Shown: positions 25,725 to 35,231, counted from the first letter of the stretch. The stretch: 52,343 nt of DNA from an uncultured Duncaniella sp. (GCA_910587515.1 CAJULW010000032.1:1-52343); one strand, 5' to 3'. Translations and numbers: made by a program. The notes: a model not told the origin generated them from the letters alone.

Positions 25725-26984
25725 TTATTTTGTGTCAGATGATGGATTCACTGCTTCCCATATATATAGTCGGTCCGAAGGCCGTATCTTGCGTGGGACT
25801 TTGAATGAGAAGCTGTCTCCCTTTTTGACCAATGGCACGGGGTCGTATTCGAGACGGAGTTCGTCGACAGTCATGATGATGGCTCCGGTGTCGGTTCCGG
25901 TAATGATCACCTCGTCACCGGGGCGCAGTTCGCCGGCTTCCATAATGAATTCTCCGACTCCGAGTTTCGGGAAGTATCGAACGCCTTTAGCGATATAACG
26001 TTTGACACGTGTGGCCGAGGAGCCATATTTGGCTGACCATTCACCGAGACGCTGTCCGAGATAATAACCGTTCCAAAAGCCGCGATTGAATATTTTCGAG
26101 AGTTGGTCGTCCCAACGAGCTATATTGTCGTCGGTGAATTGACCGTTGCAGATGGCTTCGATAGCTTCGGAATAGGCTTTGACCGCGATATTGACATATT
26201 CCGGGCCGCGGGCGCGTCCTTCGATCTTGAATACACTTACGCCCGCATCGATCATCTTGTTGAGGAAATGAATCGTTTTGAGGTCTTTGGGCGACATGAT
26301 GTATTTGTTTTCGATGTCGAGTTGGTCACCTGTCTCACGGTCAGTCACGGTGTAGCCGCGTCGGCATATTTGTGTGCAGGCTCCGCGGTTGGCACTCGAA
26401 TTCATTTCGTGGAGACTGAGGTAGCATTTTCCGGATACTGCCATGCATAAAGCTCCGTGACAGAACATCTCGATTCTTATTTTCTCACCTTTAGGCCCCC
26501 GTATGTTTTCGCGGTCGATCGCATCGGAAATTGCTTTAACTTGATCGAGATTGAGTTCGCGGGCAAGCACCATGACGTCTGCGAATTGTGAAAAAAAGCG
26601 TACGGCCTCGATATTGGTGATGTTAAGTTGGGTCGAAATGTGGACTTCGACACCGATGCTACGTGCGTAGGTGATAGCCGCTATATCGCTCGCTATGATG
26701 GCGGAGATCCCGTTGTCGCGTACGGCATCTATGACAGAGCGCATTTTTTCAAGCTCGTTGTCATAGATTATGGTGTTGACTGTCAGGTAGGTTTTGACTC
26801 CGGCCTCGTCGCATATAGAGGCGATTTTACGCAGATCGTCAAGAGTGAAGTTCACTGACGAGCGAGAACGCATGTTAAGGCCTTCTACTCCGAAGTATAT
26901 AGCGTCAGCTCCGGCTTCGATGGCAGCGTGGAGCGATTCGTAGCTCCCTACAGGAGCCATTATTTCAAAATTATTTCTGTTCAA
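25725..26984 (-). CDS. U32 family protein (TrhP/RlhA-like RNA hydroxylation)
   Basis: Historically named peptidase U32. E. coli relatives TrhP and RlhA hydroxylate a uridine in tRNA or a cytidine in 23S rRNA using prephenate and an iron-sulfur cluster. The 419 residues begin with the barrel start IMAPVGSYESLHAAIEAGAD and carry the U32 signature EMFCHGALCMAVSGKCYLS; cysteines C175, C180, C187, C203 and C207 are candidates for cluster ligands. A C-terminal beta domain follows. Which RNA is modified is not clear from sequence. It lies 80 bp after the aminotransferase gene. Confidence 0.9.
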   Translation of the reverse strand: MNRNNFEIMAPVGSYESLHAAIEAGADAIYFGVEGLNMRSRSSVNFTLDDLRKIASICDEAGVKTYLTVNTIIYDNELEKMRSVIDAVRDNGISAIIASDIAAITYARSIGVEVHISTQLNITNIEAVRFFSQFADVMVLARELNLDQVKAISDAIDRENIRGPKGEKIRIEMFCHGALCMAVSGKCYLSLHEMNSSANRGACTQICRRGYTVTDRETGDQLDIENKYIMSPKDLKTIHFLNKMIDAGVSVFKIEGRARGPEYVNIAVKAYSEAIEAICNGQFTDDNIARWDDQLSKIFNRGFWNGYYLGQRLGEWSAKYGSSATRVKRYIAKGVRYFPKLGVGEFIMEAGELRPGDEVIITGTDTGAIIMTVDELRLEYDPVPLVKKGDSFSFKVPRKIRPSDRLYIWEAVNPSSDTK

Positions 26985-27064
26985 CTCTTTGGTATGTTTT
27001 GAGTTTGTTACGTTGGGGGTTATCCGTATGCAGGCGCACGGTTAGCTCCAATCATAATTTATTT

Positions 27065-28264
27065 TCAGATAGTGCGTCCGGGATAGGCTTTAAGGGCTGC
27101 CGCGAGGACTTTCATGGCTTTGGCCAGTTCGCTTTTTTCAAGGACGTAGGCCATGCGTACTTCATCGGTGCCCATACCCGGTGTGGTATAAAAGCCTGAG
27201 GCGGGAGCCATGAATATGGTCTCTCCGTCAAGATCGAAGTCGCGGAGACACCATTGGCAGAATTTGTCGGCATCATCGACCGGAAGTTTTACGACGGTAT
27301 AGAAGGCTCCCATAGGTATAGGTGTGTAGCATCCCGGTATTTTATTAAGTTCGTCGATGAGGAATTTACGACGTTCGACGTATTCGTTGTATGTGGCCAG
27401 CATATAGTCCGGAGAGGTGTCGATGGATGCTTCCGCCACTATCTGTCCGAGCAGGGGCGGGCTTAGGCGTGCCTGGCAGAACTTCATGACATTTGTCTTG
27501 AGCTGAGGGTGTTTGGTGATGAGGGCGCCTACGCGTATGCCGCATTCGTTGTAACGTTTCGAAACGGAGTCGACAAGTACCACCTGCTCTTCTATGCCAG
27601 GCAAGTGGAAAGCGGAGATGTAGGGGGCGCCTGTGTAGCAGAATTCGCGATATACTTCATCCGAAAAAAGGAAAAGATCGTATTTTTTGACCAGATCGCG
27701 TATCTGGAGCATCTCTTTCATTGTATAGAGATAGCCGGTAGGGTTGTTTGGGTTGCAGATCAATATGCCTTTGGTCCGTGGCGTGATCAATTTCTCGAAT
27801 TCTTCTATAGGAGGGAGGGCGAAGCCTTGGTCTATGCTTGATGGCACAGTGACGATTTTGGCTCCGGCAGAGATGGCGAAAGCCATGTAGTTGGCATAGG
27901 CGGGTTCGGGTACGATGATCTCGTCGCCCGGGTCGAGGCAGGCCATGAAAGCGAAAAGTACGGCTTCGGATCCTCCGGTGGTTACAATGATGTCGTCTAC
28001 TTCTACTTCGATGTTGAAACGGTGGTAATACTCTTTCAGTTTTTCGCGCAGTGACGGCAATCCGGCCGAGGGGCTGTATTCAAGCACCGTTCGGTTTATA
28101 TGTTTCAATGCCTCAAGCCCTTCGGGAGGTGTCGGGACGTCGGGCTGCCCGATGTTGAGATGATAGACTTTCACACCTCTGGCCTTGGCTTCATTTGCGA
28201 GAGGCGCAAGACGCCGGATCGGGGAGGCGGGCATGAGTGTGCCGCGTTCGGATACTTGTGGCAT
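27065..28264 (-). CDS. PLP-dependent aminotransferase, class I (aspartate aminotransferase type)
   Basis: A cytoplasmic fold-type I transaminase of 399 residues. Visible are LEYSPSAGLPSLRE, the NPNNPTG motif (171-177), SDEVY (201-205), the PLP lysine K236 in SVSKRYNECGIRVG, and R244 following. The best family match is the broad aspartate/aromatic aminotransferase group; amino-acid specificity cannot be read. It starts 12 bp after the GlmU-like gene and is probably co-transcribed with it. Confidence 0.92.
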   Translation of the reverse strand: MPQVSERGTLMPASPIRRLAPLANEAKARGVKVYHLNIGQPDVPTPPEGLEALKHINRTVLEYSPSAGLPSLREKLKEYYHRFNIEVEVDDIIVTTGGSEAVLFAFMACLDPGDEIIVPEPAYANYMAFAISAGAKIVTVPSSIDQGFALPPIEEFEKLITPRTKGILICNPNNPTGYLYTMKEMLQIRDLVKKYDLFLFSDEVYREFCYTGAPYISAFHLPGIEEQVVLVDSVSKRYNECGIRVGALITKHPQLKTNVMKFCQARLSPPLLGQIVAEASIDTSPDYMLATYNEYVERRKFLIDELNKIPGCYTPIPMGAFYTVVKLPVDDADKFCQWCLRDFDLDGETIFMAPASGFYTTPGMGTDEVRMAYVLEKSELAKAMKVLAAALKAYPGRTI

Positions 28265-28276
28265 ATATCTGAGACG

Positions 28277-29428
28277 TTAAAGGTTTTCGTTGATGTGGAT
28301 GAAAATTTCTTTATCGACGGGAGTCAGTTCGACATGACGACGCGCCATCATGCGAGAGGCTGTGTCAAAGAAACGATCCATTATCACAGGTTTCATCCCG
28401 AGTGTAGAGCCTTCGGTGAACGACGGGATGAATGTGCGAGGGAAGCCTGAGCCGTAGAAATTTACCCCTACCCCTACGATCGTCGCGGTATTGAACATGG
28501 TGTTTATCCCGGCTTTGGAATGATCGGCCATTATCAGGCCGCAGAATTGGAGGTCGGTTTTTACAAACCTGTTTTGCGCCATGCTCCATATTTTTACGGG
28601 AGCGTATGTGTTTTTGAGGTTGGAGGCTGTGCATCCCGCTCCGAGGTTGCACCATTCGCCTATCACCGCATTTCCGAGGAATCCGTCGTGGGCTTTGTTT
28701 GAATAGCCTGTCATGACGACGTTGTTGAGTTCCCCTCCTACCTTGCAATATGGGCCGAGAGTAGTCGCTCCATATATTTTCCCTCCCATGTTGACCACAG
28801 CGTGTTCGCATAGGGCGATCGGTCCTCGGAGGCATGCCCCTTCCATGATTTCGGCATCACGTCCAACATATACAGGGCCTTTTGTCACGTTGATTATAGC
28901 CCCTTCGATTGTCGCTCCTTTTTCAATAAAGAGTTGTGAAGGATCACCGATGAGACGGCATGTGTTGCTCAACGGTTCTGACTGATGTCCCTCAGTCAAG
29001 AGCGCAAAATCACGACGTATGGCCTCGTCGTTGGTCATGAATATGTCCCAAACATGTCTGAGCATAAAGGGTGTGCCTTTGTAGGCGATGCTTTTGGATG
29101 GAGCCCCGTTGCCTCGTCGTGCTATGATCTCTCCTTCAAAAGTCAGTGCTTCGGACATTTCGAGGTCGAGAATTGCTTTGACAAGCATGCTGTCTGGGTG
29201 GAGATTGCCTGCGATAAAAAGGTTGTCCCCGTCAGGTGCTTCTGTCATAGAATATTTCAATGACAGATAGTCCTGTGTGCTGTATGAATAGTGACCGGGT
29301 ATGGCTTGCCGCCATTTTTCGGCCATAGTGGTTATGCCGTGACGCAACATTGCTACCGGACGGGTCAGCGAGAGCGGCAGCAAATTGGCTCTTGCCTCTG
29401 TAGGATCGAAAAGTATGATGTTTCTCAT
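28277..29428 (-). CDS. GlmU-like protein of the Bacteroidetes alternative type
   Basis: A 383-residue protein of the alternative Bacteroidetes GlmU family, thought to make UDP-N-acetylglucosamine (uridylyl transfer, acetyl transfer or both). The N-terminus differs from the classic GlmU LAAGxGTRM loop: it reads IILFDPTEARANLLPLSLTRP. The C-terminal half is a left-handed beta helix of hexapeptide repeats (about residues 170-340, e.g. IGEWCNLGAGCTASNLKNT). The exact reaction in this subfamily is from family annotation and not visible here. First gene of the minus-strand set that includes the aminotransferase and U32 gene. Confidence 0.85.
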   Translation of the reverse strand: MRNIILFDPTEARANLLPLSLTRPVAMLRHGITTMAEKWRQAIPGHYSYSTQDYLSLKYSMTEAPDGDNLFIAGNLHPDSMLVKAILDLEMSEALTFEGEIIARRGNGAPSKSIAYKGTPFMLRHVWDIFMTNDEAIRRDFALLTEGHQSEPLSNTCRLIGDPSQLFIEKGATIEGAIINVTKGPVYVGRDAEIMEGACLRGPIALCEHAVVNMGGKIYGATTLGPYCKVGGELNNVVMTGYSNKAHDGFLGNAVIGEWCNLGAGCTASNLKNTYAPVKIWSMAQNRFVKTDLQFCGLIMADHSKAGINTMFNTATIVGVGVNFYGSGFPRTFIPSFTEGSTLGMKPVIMDRFFDTASRMMARRHVELTPVDKEIFIHINENL

Positions 29429-29462
29429 TATTTTTGCATTATTTTACTGCAAAAATAATGAG
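29424..29462 (-). promoter_or_regulatory. 15-bp perfect dyad over the -7 element and start of the GlmU-like gene
   Basis: CTCATTATTTTTGCA (29424-29438) and TGCAAAAATAATGAG (29448-29462) are perfect inverted repeats, 9-base spacer. On the minus strand the upstream arm contains TATTTTTG (29450-29457), a -7 element, and the downstream arm contains the start codon (29426-29428). Transcription would start inside the spacer, so the RNA would contain only one arm: this looks like a DNA operator. The leader would be about 15 bases. Confidence 0.5.
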
Positions 29463-29634
29463 AATTAATGAGAAAACGGCATAAATATCTCTATAAACAG
29501 ACGGAAAGCGAGATACACTTTGTGGAGGAATATTTAAGATGATGGTTCGGATTGACGAAGTGTATCGTGCTTAGTTGAAAGAGTTAAAATATATTAACCG
29601 AAGTGTGATTTTTTTTACTGTGTTGAAATCTTTG

Positions 29635-29642
29635 TAACTTTG
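29635..29642 (+). promoter_or_regulatory. -7 element for a candidate small RNA
   Basis: TAACTTTG is an exact TAnnTTTG match. No ATG-initiated gene follows for almost 400 bp; instead a structured stretch and a terminator follow. The -33 position has a T-run and no TTG. Confidence 0.45.
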
Positions 29643-29648
29643 CAGTGA

Positions 29649-29905
29649 AAAGAAAAGCACCATATTTGTTGCAATCCTTGGGCTGATAAAAATTTTACGC
29701 ATTAACTATAGACTAAGGAAAAAGGGCAACACGGCAAGCTCTACGTCGAGATGACGTTGTCGTTGGCCGGTCGATGGTGTAGTGTAAGTATGATATAATC
29801 TCTACATTATTGACGGGGTTGGTTTTTACCTTCCCGACAACAATGACGCCTTTTGGCTTTAGTCCTGTTGCTCCTTGTTTGAAAGGGGCAGCGGACGATT
29901 TTTTT
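29649..29905 (+). ncRNA. Candidate structured small RNA, 6S-like rod fold
   Basis: The gap 29429-30037 has no credible gene. Nested pairings can be drawn from the outside in: GACTAA (29711-29716)/TTAGTC (29859-29864); AAAAGG (29720-29725)/CCTTTT (29849-29854); GTTGTCG (29756-29762)/CGACAAC (29835-29841); a 13-bp helix 29770-29782/29802-29814 with G-U pairs. Between the second and third lies a lopsided open region of about 30 bases on the 5' side. A long irregular rod with an open bubble recalls 6S RNA. A terminator follows at once. The first 60 bases lie outside the rod, so the true 5' end may be later. Family assignment is inference. Confidence 0.45.
29865..29905 (+). terminator. Terminator ending the candidate small RNA
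   Basis: CTGTTGCTCCTT (29865-29876) pairs over 12 bp with AAGGGGCAGCGG (29883-29894), including three G-U pairs, 6-base loop. Seven T follow at 29899-29905 after four bases. It lies 132 bp ahead of the next gene. Confidence 0.65.
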
Positions 29906-30037
29906 ATATGGATATCAGAATGCCATTTTTAGAGATTTCTTAAATGTGATGTCAGCGGATTTTTATAATAAATACGGATGTTTTTAAATATTGTGTCGTA
30001 ATGCAATATAGGGTCTCGCGGACGCGTTCTATAAAAG

Positions 30038-33000
30038 ATGATGTGGAGAGGCAGAATCTCTGAGCCAAGTGCGTGTAAGCGTGCTGTTTTGATTGTGGTC
30101 GTGGCCCTTGTCGCGGCCTTGACTTCTTGCTCGACAAAGAAAAACACAGCGGCCACCCGCAATTATCAGGCTTTTATCACCCGTTATAATGTATATTTCA
30201 ACGGAGACGAGCATTATAAGGAAACTCTTAAGGAAATGGAACGGGCTTACGAGGATGACTATTCGGCCCGCTTGTTCATGCATCCGGTCGAGGCGTATGC
30301 TAACCCCAAAGCTCCGCAACCGTCGGGTTCATTTACACGTTCTATTGAAAAGGCGCAGAAAGCCATACAGCTTCACAGCATAAAGAAACGCCCCAAGCGC
30401 AAGCCGGGTCATGCAAACGATCCGGTATATAAAAAATGGCTTAAGAGAGAGGAATATAATCCTTTTCTGCATAACGCGTGGTTGCTGATGGGGCGAAGCC
30501 AATATTTTAACGGAGACTTTCTCGGTGCGGCATCGACGTTCTATTATGTGTCGAAACATTTCGGATGGCTCCCGGCCACAGTGACGGAGGCTAAGATATG
30601 GCAAGCCAGGAGCTATTGTGCCCTTGACTGGCTTTTTGAGGCGGAAACCATACTTGTAAGGGTCAAGCAAGATGAACTTACGACCAAAAGACTGAAGGAA
30701 CTGTACTATTTTACGTACGCAGGTTTCTATATCCGTTCGAATGACAATAAAAAGGCTATCCCGATGCTCCGAGAGGCTTTGAAATATGCCAAAGGAGCGC
30801 AGAAGACACGATTGAGTTTTCTGCTCGGGCAGCTCTATAGCGCAGAGGGGGAGAGGGAGGCTGCATACGAAGCTTATAAGAAAGCTGGAAAATCGTCTGG
30901 AAGTTCTTATAGAACCAAGTTCAACGCACGGATAAAGCAGAGCGAAGTGTTTCAGGGAGCGGATATAAGCTCCGAGGTCAAAGCTCTTAAAAGAATGACA
31001 CGTTATGACAGGAATAAAGAATATCTTGACCAGATTTATTATGCAATAGGCAATTTATATTTGTCGCGTCGCGATACGGCCAACGCTATAGCCAATTATG
31101 TGCTTGCGGCTGAGAAGTCTACACGCGGAGGTATCGACAAGGCTATTTCACAGATAACTCTCGGTGGTCTTTATTTCGAGCGCCACCGCTATGATCTTGC
31201 ACAGCCATGTTATGCCGAGGCAGTCCCGCTTTTGCCGGACAACTATCCTGATATTGAGTTGTTGAAACGACGGTCGGATGTCCTTGACGAACTGGCGGTT
31301 TATTCACAGAATGTCACCCTCAACGATTCGTTGTTGAGATTGTCGTCCATGTCCGAGGAGCAGAGATTCGCTGTGATAGACAAAATTATAGCAGATCTCA
31401 AAAAGAAGGAGAAAGAGGAGGCTGATGAGGCCCGTCGGGAGGAATATCTTGCACAACAGGAAGCAAGCGGATCGAATTTGAAAACCGAAGGGACCTCCGC
31501 TCCGACCACGTTTACGCTCAATACGGATAAATCATGGTATTTTTATAACACGGCGACACGCAATGCCGGTCGTACGGATTTCCAAAAACGTTGGGGTTCC
31601 CGTAAACTTGAAAATGACTGGCGTAGACGGAACAAGGCTTCGTTCAGTCTTGATGATATGGGGGACGATGATAACGATAATGCGGAAGAAGACAGCATGA
31701 CTGACGATGCGGAGCGAGAAGACGATGATGTGTCGGTCGATCTTGCGGCAAAGGCGAACGACCCGCATTTCCGGGAATATTACATAAAGCAGATCCCCGT
31801 TACGGATGCGGAGAAGACTAACGCTTTGGATGTGATTCGTGAGGGAATGTATAATTCTGGACTTGTATTGAAAGATAAGCTGGAGGATTTCGATGCCGCG
31901 CACGAAGAGTGGGAGCGGTTGATGTCACGTTATCCGGAAAACGTCTACAGACTTGATATCTACTATAACGAGTATCTGATGAACGTGCGTCGCGACCGGC
32001 TGTCGGATGCGGAGAGTTACCGTCAGATGATACTGAAGGAGTTTCCGGAGTCAGGTTATGCCAAGGCTATGGCGGATCCACGTTACATAGAGAACCTGCG
32101 CGCTATGTTTGACCGCCAGGAAAAACTTTATGCCGAGGCTTACGCGGACTATCTTGCCGACCGTAATCCTCAGGTGCATGATGCATACAGGAAAATGGCG
32201 GAGGAATATCCCTTGTCTCCGTTGATGCCTAAATTTATGTTTCTTCACGCGCTCGCTTTCGTTACGGAAAACCGACCTGACGATTTCAGCGCGACGCTTA
32301 AAGAGCTGCTTGAGCGTTATCCGGAAACGGATATGACATCAATGGCTTCGTCATATCTTAAGGGCCTCTCCCAAGGTCGTAAGATCAATAGCGGAGGCTC
32401 AAACACACGTGGTATGCTTTGGGATATACGTTTGAGTAACGATTCGACAGCGCTGTCAGGAGAAGGGACTGACATAGAGTTTTTATTGGAGCCGGAGGAG
32501 CCTCATTATCTCGTCCTGTTGTTTTCTACGGAACAAATATCACCCAATCAATTGCTGTTTGATGTGGCCCGTCATAATTTCACTACATATATGGTGCGTG
32601 ATTTCGATCTTGAGGTCATGAATTTCGGACAACTCGGGCTTCTGCTCGTCAAGGGATTTCAAAACGAGGGCGAATTGAAACATTATCGTTCACTTTTGTC
32701 GCAGGATGGAGGAGTCAAGATTCCTGCCGGAGTGCGCCCCGTACAGATAAGCAAGAGTAATTTTGAGAAACTTTTGCAGGGAGCGGGATCATTTGACGAT
32801 TATTTCCGTTTTATAGGAGAGGAGACCGTGCGTGAGACACACGAGTCGGTTCTGCCTCCGGAAGAATATCCTCCGGCAGAGGAAATGTATGTCGGGATGG
32901 GACAAGAGGAAGACACAGTGTCGTCTGAATCGCTTCCTTCAGTCCAATCTGACAAGAAAGAGCCGTTTGAAAAACCGTTGGAACCGAAACAAGAACCAAA

Positions 33001-33151
33001 ACAGAAAGCGAAAACTGAACCGAAACAAGATCCGAAGAGGGTGAGCAAACCTCAGAACAAGGAGCCGGAGGTGCCGAAGATGCAACAGCCCAAGCCCCAG
33101 ACTCCGAAATTGCCTGACTATCCAGTCGGCAGCGAAGGTGATGAGGAATAA
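30038..33151 (+). CDS. SprE/PorW-like TPR lipoprotein
   Basis: A 1037-residue lipoprotein: signal peptide with lipobox LTSC, lipidated C31. The start of the mature part (NYQAFITRYNVYFNGDEHYKETL begins near residue 42) is typical of SprE/PorW, outer-membrane-linked TPR lipoproteins needed for type IX secretion and gliding in other Bacteroidetes. TPR-like helical repeats extend over most of the protein. An acidic low-complexity patch lies near residues 537-570, and the last ~65 residues are rich in Lys, Pro, Glu and Gln. No type IX core gene is in this window, so the role here is open. A PorX-like gene follows after 44 bp, which supports the assignment. Confidence 0.7.
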   Translation: MMWRGRISEPSACKRAVLIVVVALVAALTSCSTKKNTAATRNYQAFITRYNVYFNGDEHYKETLKEMERAYEDDYSARLFMHPVEAYANPKAPQPSGSFTRSIEKAQKAIQLHSIKKRPKRKPGHANDPVYKKWLKREEYNPFLHNAWLLMGRSQYFNGDFLGAASTFYYVSKHFGWLPATVTEAKIWQARSYCALDWLFEAETILVRVKQDELTTKRLKELYYFTYAGFYIRSNDNKKAIPMLREALKYAKGAQKTRLSFLLGQLYSAEGEREAAYEAYKKAGKSSGSSYRTKFNARIKQSEVFQGADISSEVKALKRMTRYDRNKEYLDQIYYAIGNLYLSRRDTANAIANYVLAAEKSTRGGIDKAISQITLGGLYFERHRYDLAQPCYAEAVPLLPDNYPDIELLKRRSDVLDELAVYSQNVTLNDSLLRLSSMSEEQRFAVIDKIIADLKKKEKEEADEARREEYLAQQEASGSNLKTEGTSAPTTFTLNTDKSWYFYNTATRNAGRTDFQKRWGSRKLENDWRRRNKASFSLDDMGDDDNDNAEEDSMTDDAEREDDDVSVDLAAKANDPHFREYYIKQIPVTDAEKTNALDVIREGMYNSGLVLKDKLEDFDAAHEEWERLMSRYPENVYRLDIYYNEYLMNVRRDRLSDAESYRQMILKEFPESGYAKAMADPRYIENLRAMFDRQEKLYAEAYADYLADRNPQVHDAYRKMAEEYPLSPLMPKFMFLHALAFVTENRPDDFSATLKELLERYPETDMTSMASSYLKGLSQGRKINSGGSNTRGMLWDIRLSNDSTALSGEGTDIEFLLEPEEPHYLVLLFSTEQISPNQLLFDVARHNFTTYMVRDFDLEVMNFGQLGLLLVKGFQNEGELKHYRSLLSQDGGVKIPAGVRPVQISKSNFEKLLQGAGSFDDYFRFIGEETVRETHESVLPPEEYPPAEEMYVGMGQEEDTVSSESLPSVQSDKKEPFEKPLEPKQEPKQKAKTEPKQDPKRVSKPQNKEPEVPKMQQPKPQTPKLPDYPVGSEGDEE

Positions 33152-33195
33152 GACTTCGGTGGAAAATCAGATAAGTAAAAAAACAAATATACCTC

Positions 33196-34749
33196 GTGAA
33201 ATTGACTTCGACTATACTTTGGGCCGACGATGAGATCGACCTGCTTAAACCCCACATACTGTTTCTGAAAGGGAAGGGATATGACGTGGTGACCGCGTGC
33301 AGTGGAGCTGACGCGCTTGCTTTGGTTGAAGACCGTAATTTCGACCTCATAATTCTGGATGAGAATATGCCTGGACTGACCGGTTTGGAAACACTTCAGC
33401 GTATAAAACTTGTAGCTCCGCATATCCCGGTGATAATGATCACCAAGAGTGAGGAGGAAAATATAATGGACCAGGCGGTAGGCAATAAAATTGCTGACTA
33501 TCTTATAAAGCCCGTCAATCCGAACCAGATATTACTTTCGATAAAAAAGAATCTTCATTCCGACCGTCTTGTGTCGTCTCAGACGGGCAATGACTACAGG
33601 CAAGAGTTCTCGCGCATATCATCATTGATAGGTTCGGCCTCATCGATTAATGATTGGATGGAACTTTACCGTTTGTTGGTGCATTGGGATATACAGTTGT
33701 CTGCGACGGACACGCGTATGGATGAGCTTCTCGAAATGCAGCGTAAGGAGGCGGGGACGGCTTTTGCGAAGTTTGTAAAGAACAATTATGCCTCATGGAT
33801 CGCGGATCAGAAAACGACCGGCCGGCCTATGATGTCGCCCGATATATTTAAAGCGAAGGTGTTCCCTATGCTTGACGCTGGAGAAAAAGTCTTTTTTATC
33901 ATCATCGATAACTTCCGTCTTGACCAATGGGCCGCTGTCAAGCCGCTGCTTGCAGACACATTCAATTTTAAAGAGGAATTGTATTGTTCCATACTTCCTA
34001 CGGCTACCCAGTATGCCCGCAATGCGATCTTCTCCGGGCTGATGCCTAAGGATATTGCAAAGATGTTTCCTTCATTGTGGGTTGACGAGGATTCTCCAGA
34101 AGGGAAGAACCTTAATGAATCGCCCATGATCGCCACTCAGTTCGAGCGTTTCAGACGGCAATGCCGCTTTTCATATCATAAGATAAATGACTCGGTGGCT
34201 GGCGACAAACTGTTGAAGGATTTTTCAAACCTGCTTGACAATGATCTGAATGTCATAGTGTTCAATTTTATAGACATGTTGTCTCATGCGCGTACGGAGT
34301 CACGTATGATAAGGGAGCTTGCGTCGTCGAACGCTGCGTATCGTTCGCTGTCCGAGTCTTGGTTCCGCCATTCGTCAGCAATGGAGATATTCCGTCGTAT
34401 TGCGGAAAAGGGATACAAGATTATACTTACAACGGATCATGGGACCGTGCGTGTCGACAATCCGGTAAAGATTGTCGGAGACAAGAACACCAACACCAAT
34501 CTTAGATACAAGATAGGGAAAAATTTGGCTTATAATCAGAAACAGGTCTATGAGGTCAAGCAGCCTGAAAGGCTCGGGTTGCCGTCGCCAAACGTTTCGT
34601 CGGCATACGTTTTTGCTACAGGGCACGATTTTTTCGCGTATCCCAATAATTATAATTACTATGTACAGTATTATGACGAGACTTTCCAACATGGCGGCAT
34701 CTCTCTTGAAGAGATGCTCGTCCCGATCATAACTCTTTCAGCGAAATAG
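33196..34749 (+). CDS. porX: PorX-like response regulator with PglZ/alkaline phosphatase-type effector
   Basis: PorX is an orphan-type response regulator that controls type IX secretion in Porphyromonas and has a zinc-dependent nucleotide phosphodiesterase output domain. Here, 517 residues: receiver domain 1-120 with D11, D12, phosphoacceptor D55, T83 and K105; a helical middle; then a PglZ domain with likely metal ligands D238 (FIIIDNFRLDQW), Thr in LPTATQ, D360 and H364 (NFIDMLSHAR), D414 and H415 (TTDHGT) and H499 (FQHGG). All key positions are present. The start is a GTG, the only start that keeps the full receiver domain. It follows the PorW-like gene. Confidence 0.88.
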   Translation: MKLTSTILWADDEIDLLKPHILFLKGKGYDVVTACSGADALALVEDRNFDLIILDENMPGLTGLETLQRIKLVAPHIPVIMITKSEEENIMDQAVGNKIADYLIKPVNPNQILLSIKKNLHSDRLVSSQTGNDYRQEFSRISSLIGSASSINDWMELYRLLVHWDIQLSATDTRMDELLEMQRKEAGTAFAKFVKNNYASWIADQKTTGRPMMSPDIFKAKVFPMLDAGEKVFFIIIDNFRLDQWAAVKPLLADTFNFKEELYCSILPTATQYARNAIFSGLMPKDIAKMFPSLWVDEDSPEGKNLNESPMIATQFERFRRQCRFSYHKINDSVAGDKLLKDFSNLLDNDLNVIVFNFIDMLSHARTESRMIRELASSNAAYRSLSESWFRHSSAMEIFRRIAEKGYKIILTTDHGTVRVDNPVKIVGDKNTNTNLRYKIGKNLAYNQKQVYEVKQPERLGLPSPNVSSAYVFATGHDFFAYPNNYNYYVQYYDETFQHGGISLEEMLVPIITLSAK

Positions 34750-34784
34750 AAAAAGGACAAATAATAAATAAAAAACATACTTAT

Positions 34785-35231
34785 ATGAGACAGATAACAG
34801 TGCCGAATCTTGAGTCGCTTACGCAGGCGGCCCATGAGTTTCTCGGTATGATGGATGATGCTACGGTCTATGCTTTCGAAGGGGAAATGGGAGCCGGCAA
34901 AACCACCTTTATCAACGCTCTATGTCGGGAACTCGGTGTTGAGGAGGACCCTACAGGCTCACCGACATTTTCTATCGTCAACGAGTATCGTTCCGATACC
35001 ACGGCTGAATTGATCTATCATTTCGACCTTTATAGAATCGAGTCGCTTGAACAGGCGTTTGATATAGGTGTGGAGGATTATCTTGACTCCGGTGCATTGT
35101 GTTTGATCGAATGGCCCGACCGTATTGACGATATTCTTCCTGATGACACCGTACGTGTCAAGATCGATGTGCTTCCTGACGGTTCCCGACGGTTGACATT
35201 GAACTCAGCAGCGTGGAAAGATCAGAAATGA
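34785..35231 (+). CDS. tsaE: tRNA threonylcarbamoyladenosine biosynthesis ATPase TsaE
   Basis: TsaE is the ATPase that recycles the TsaBD complex during t6A37 formation on ANN-decoding tRNAs. The 148 residues carry the P-loop GEMGAGKTT (33-41), the family motifs SPTFSIVNEY (59-68) and HFDLYR (79-84), and LIEWPDRI (108-115). The length is normal. It is 35 bp downstream of the porX-like gene and overlaps birA by 4 bases (ATGA). Confidence 0.96.
   Translation: MRQITVPNLESLTQAAHEFLGMMDDATVYAFEGEMGAGKTTFINALCRELGVEEDPTGSPTFSIVNEYRSDTTAELIYHFDLYRIESLEQAFDIGVEDYLDSGALCLIEWPDRIDDILPDDTVRVKIDVLPDGSRRLTLNSAAWKDQK

Noticed and set aside
35213..35227. Upstream ATG for birA
   Set aside because: It lies within the end of tsaE and adds five residues not typical of the family; the ATGA overlap at 35228 is the better start.
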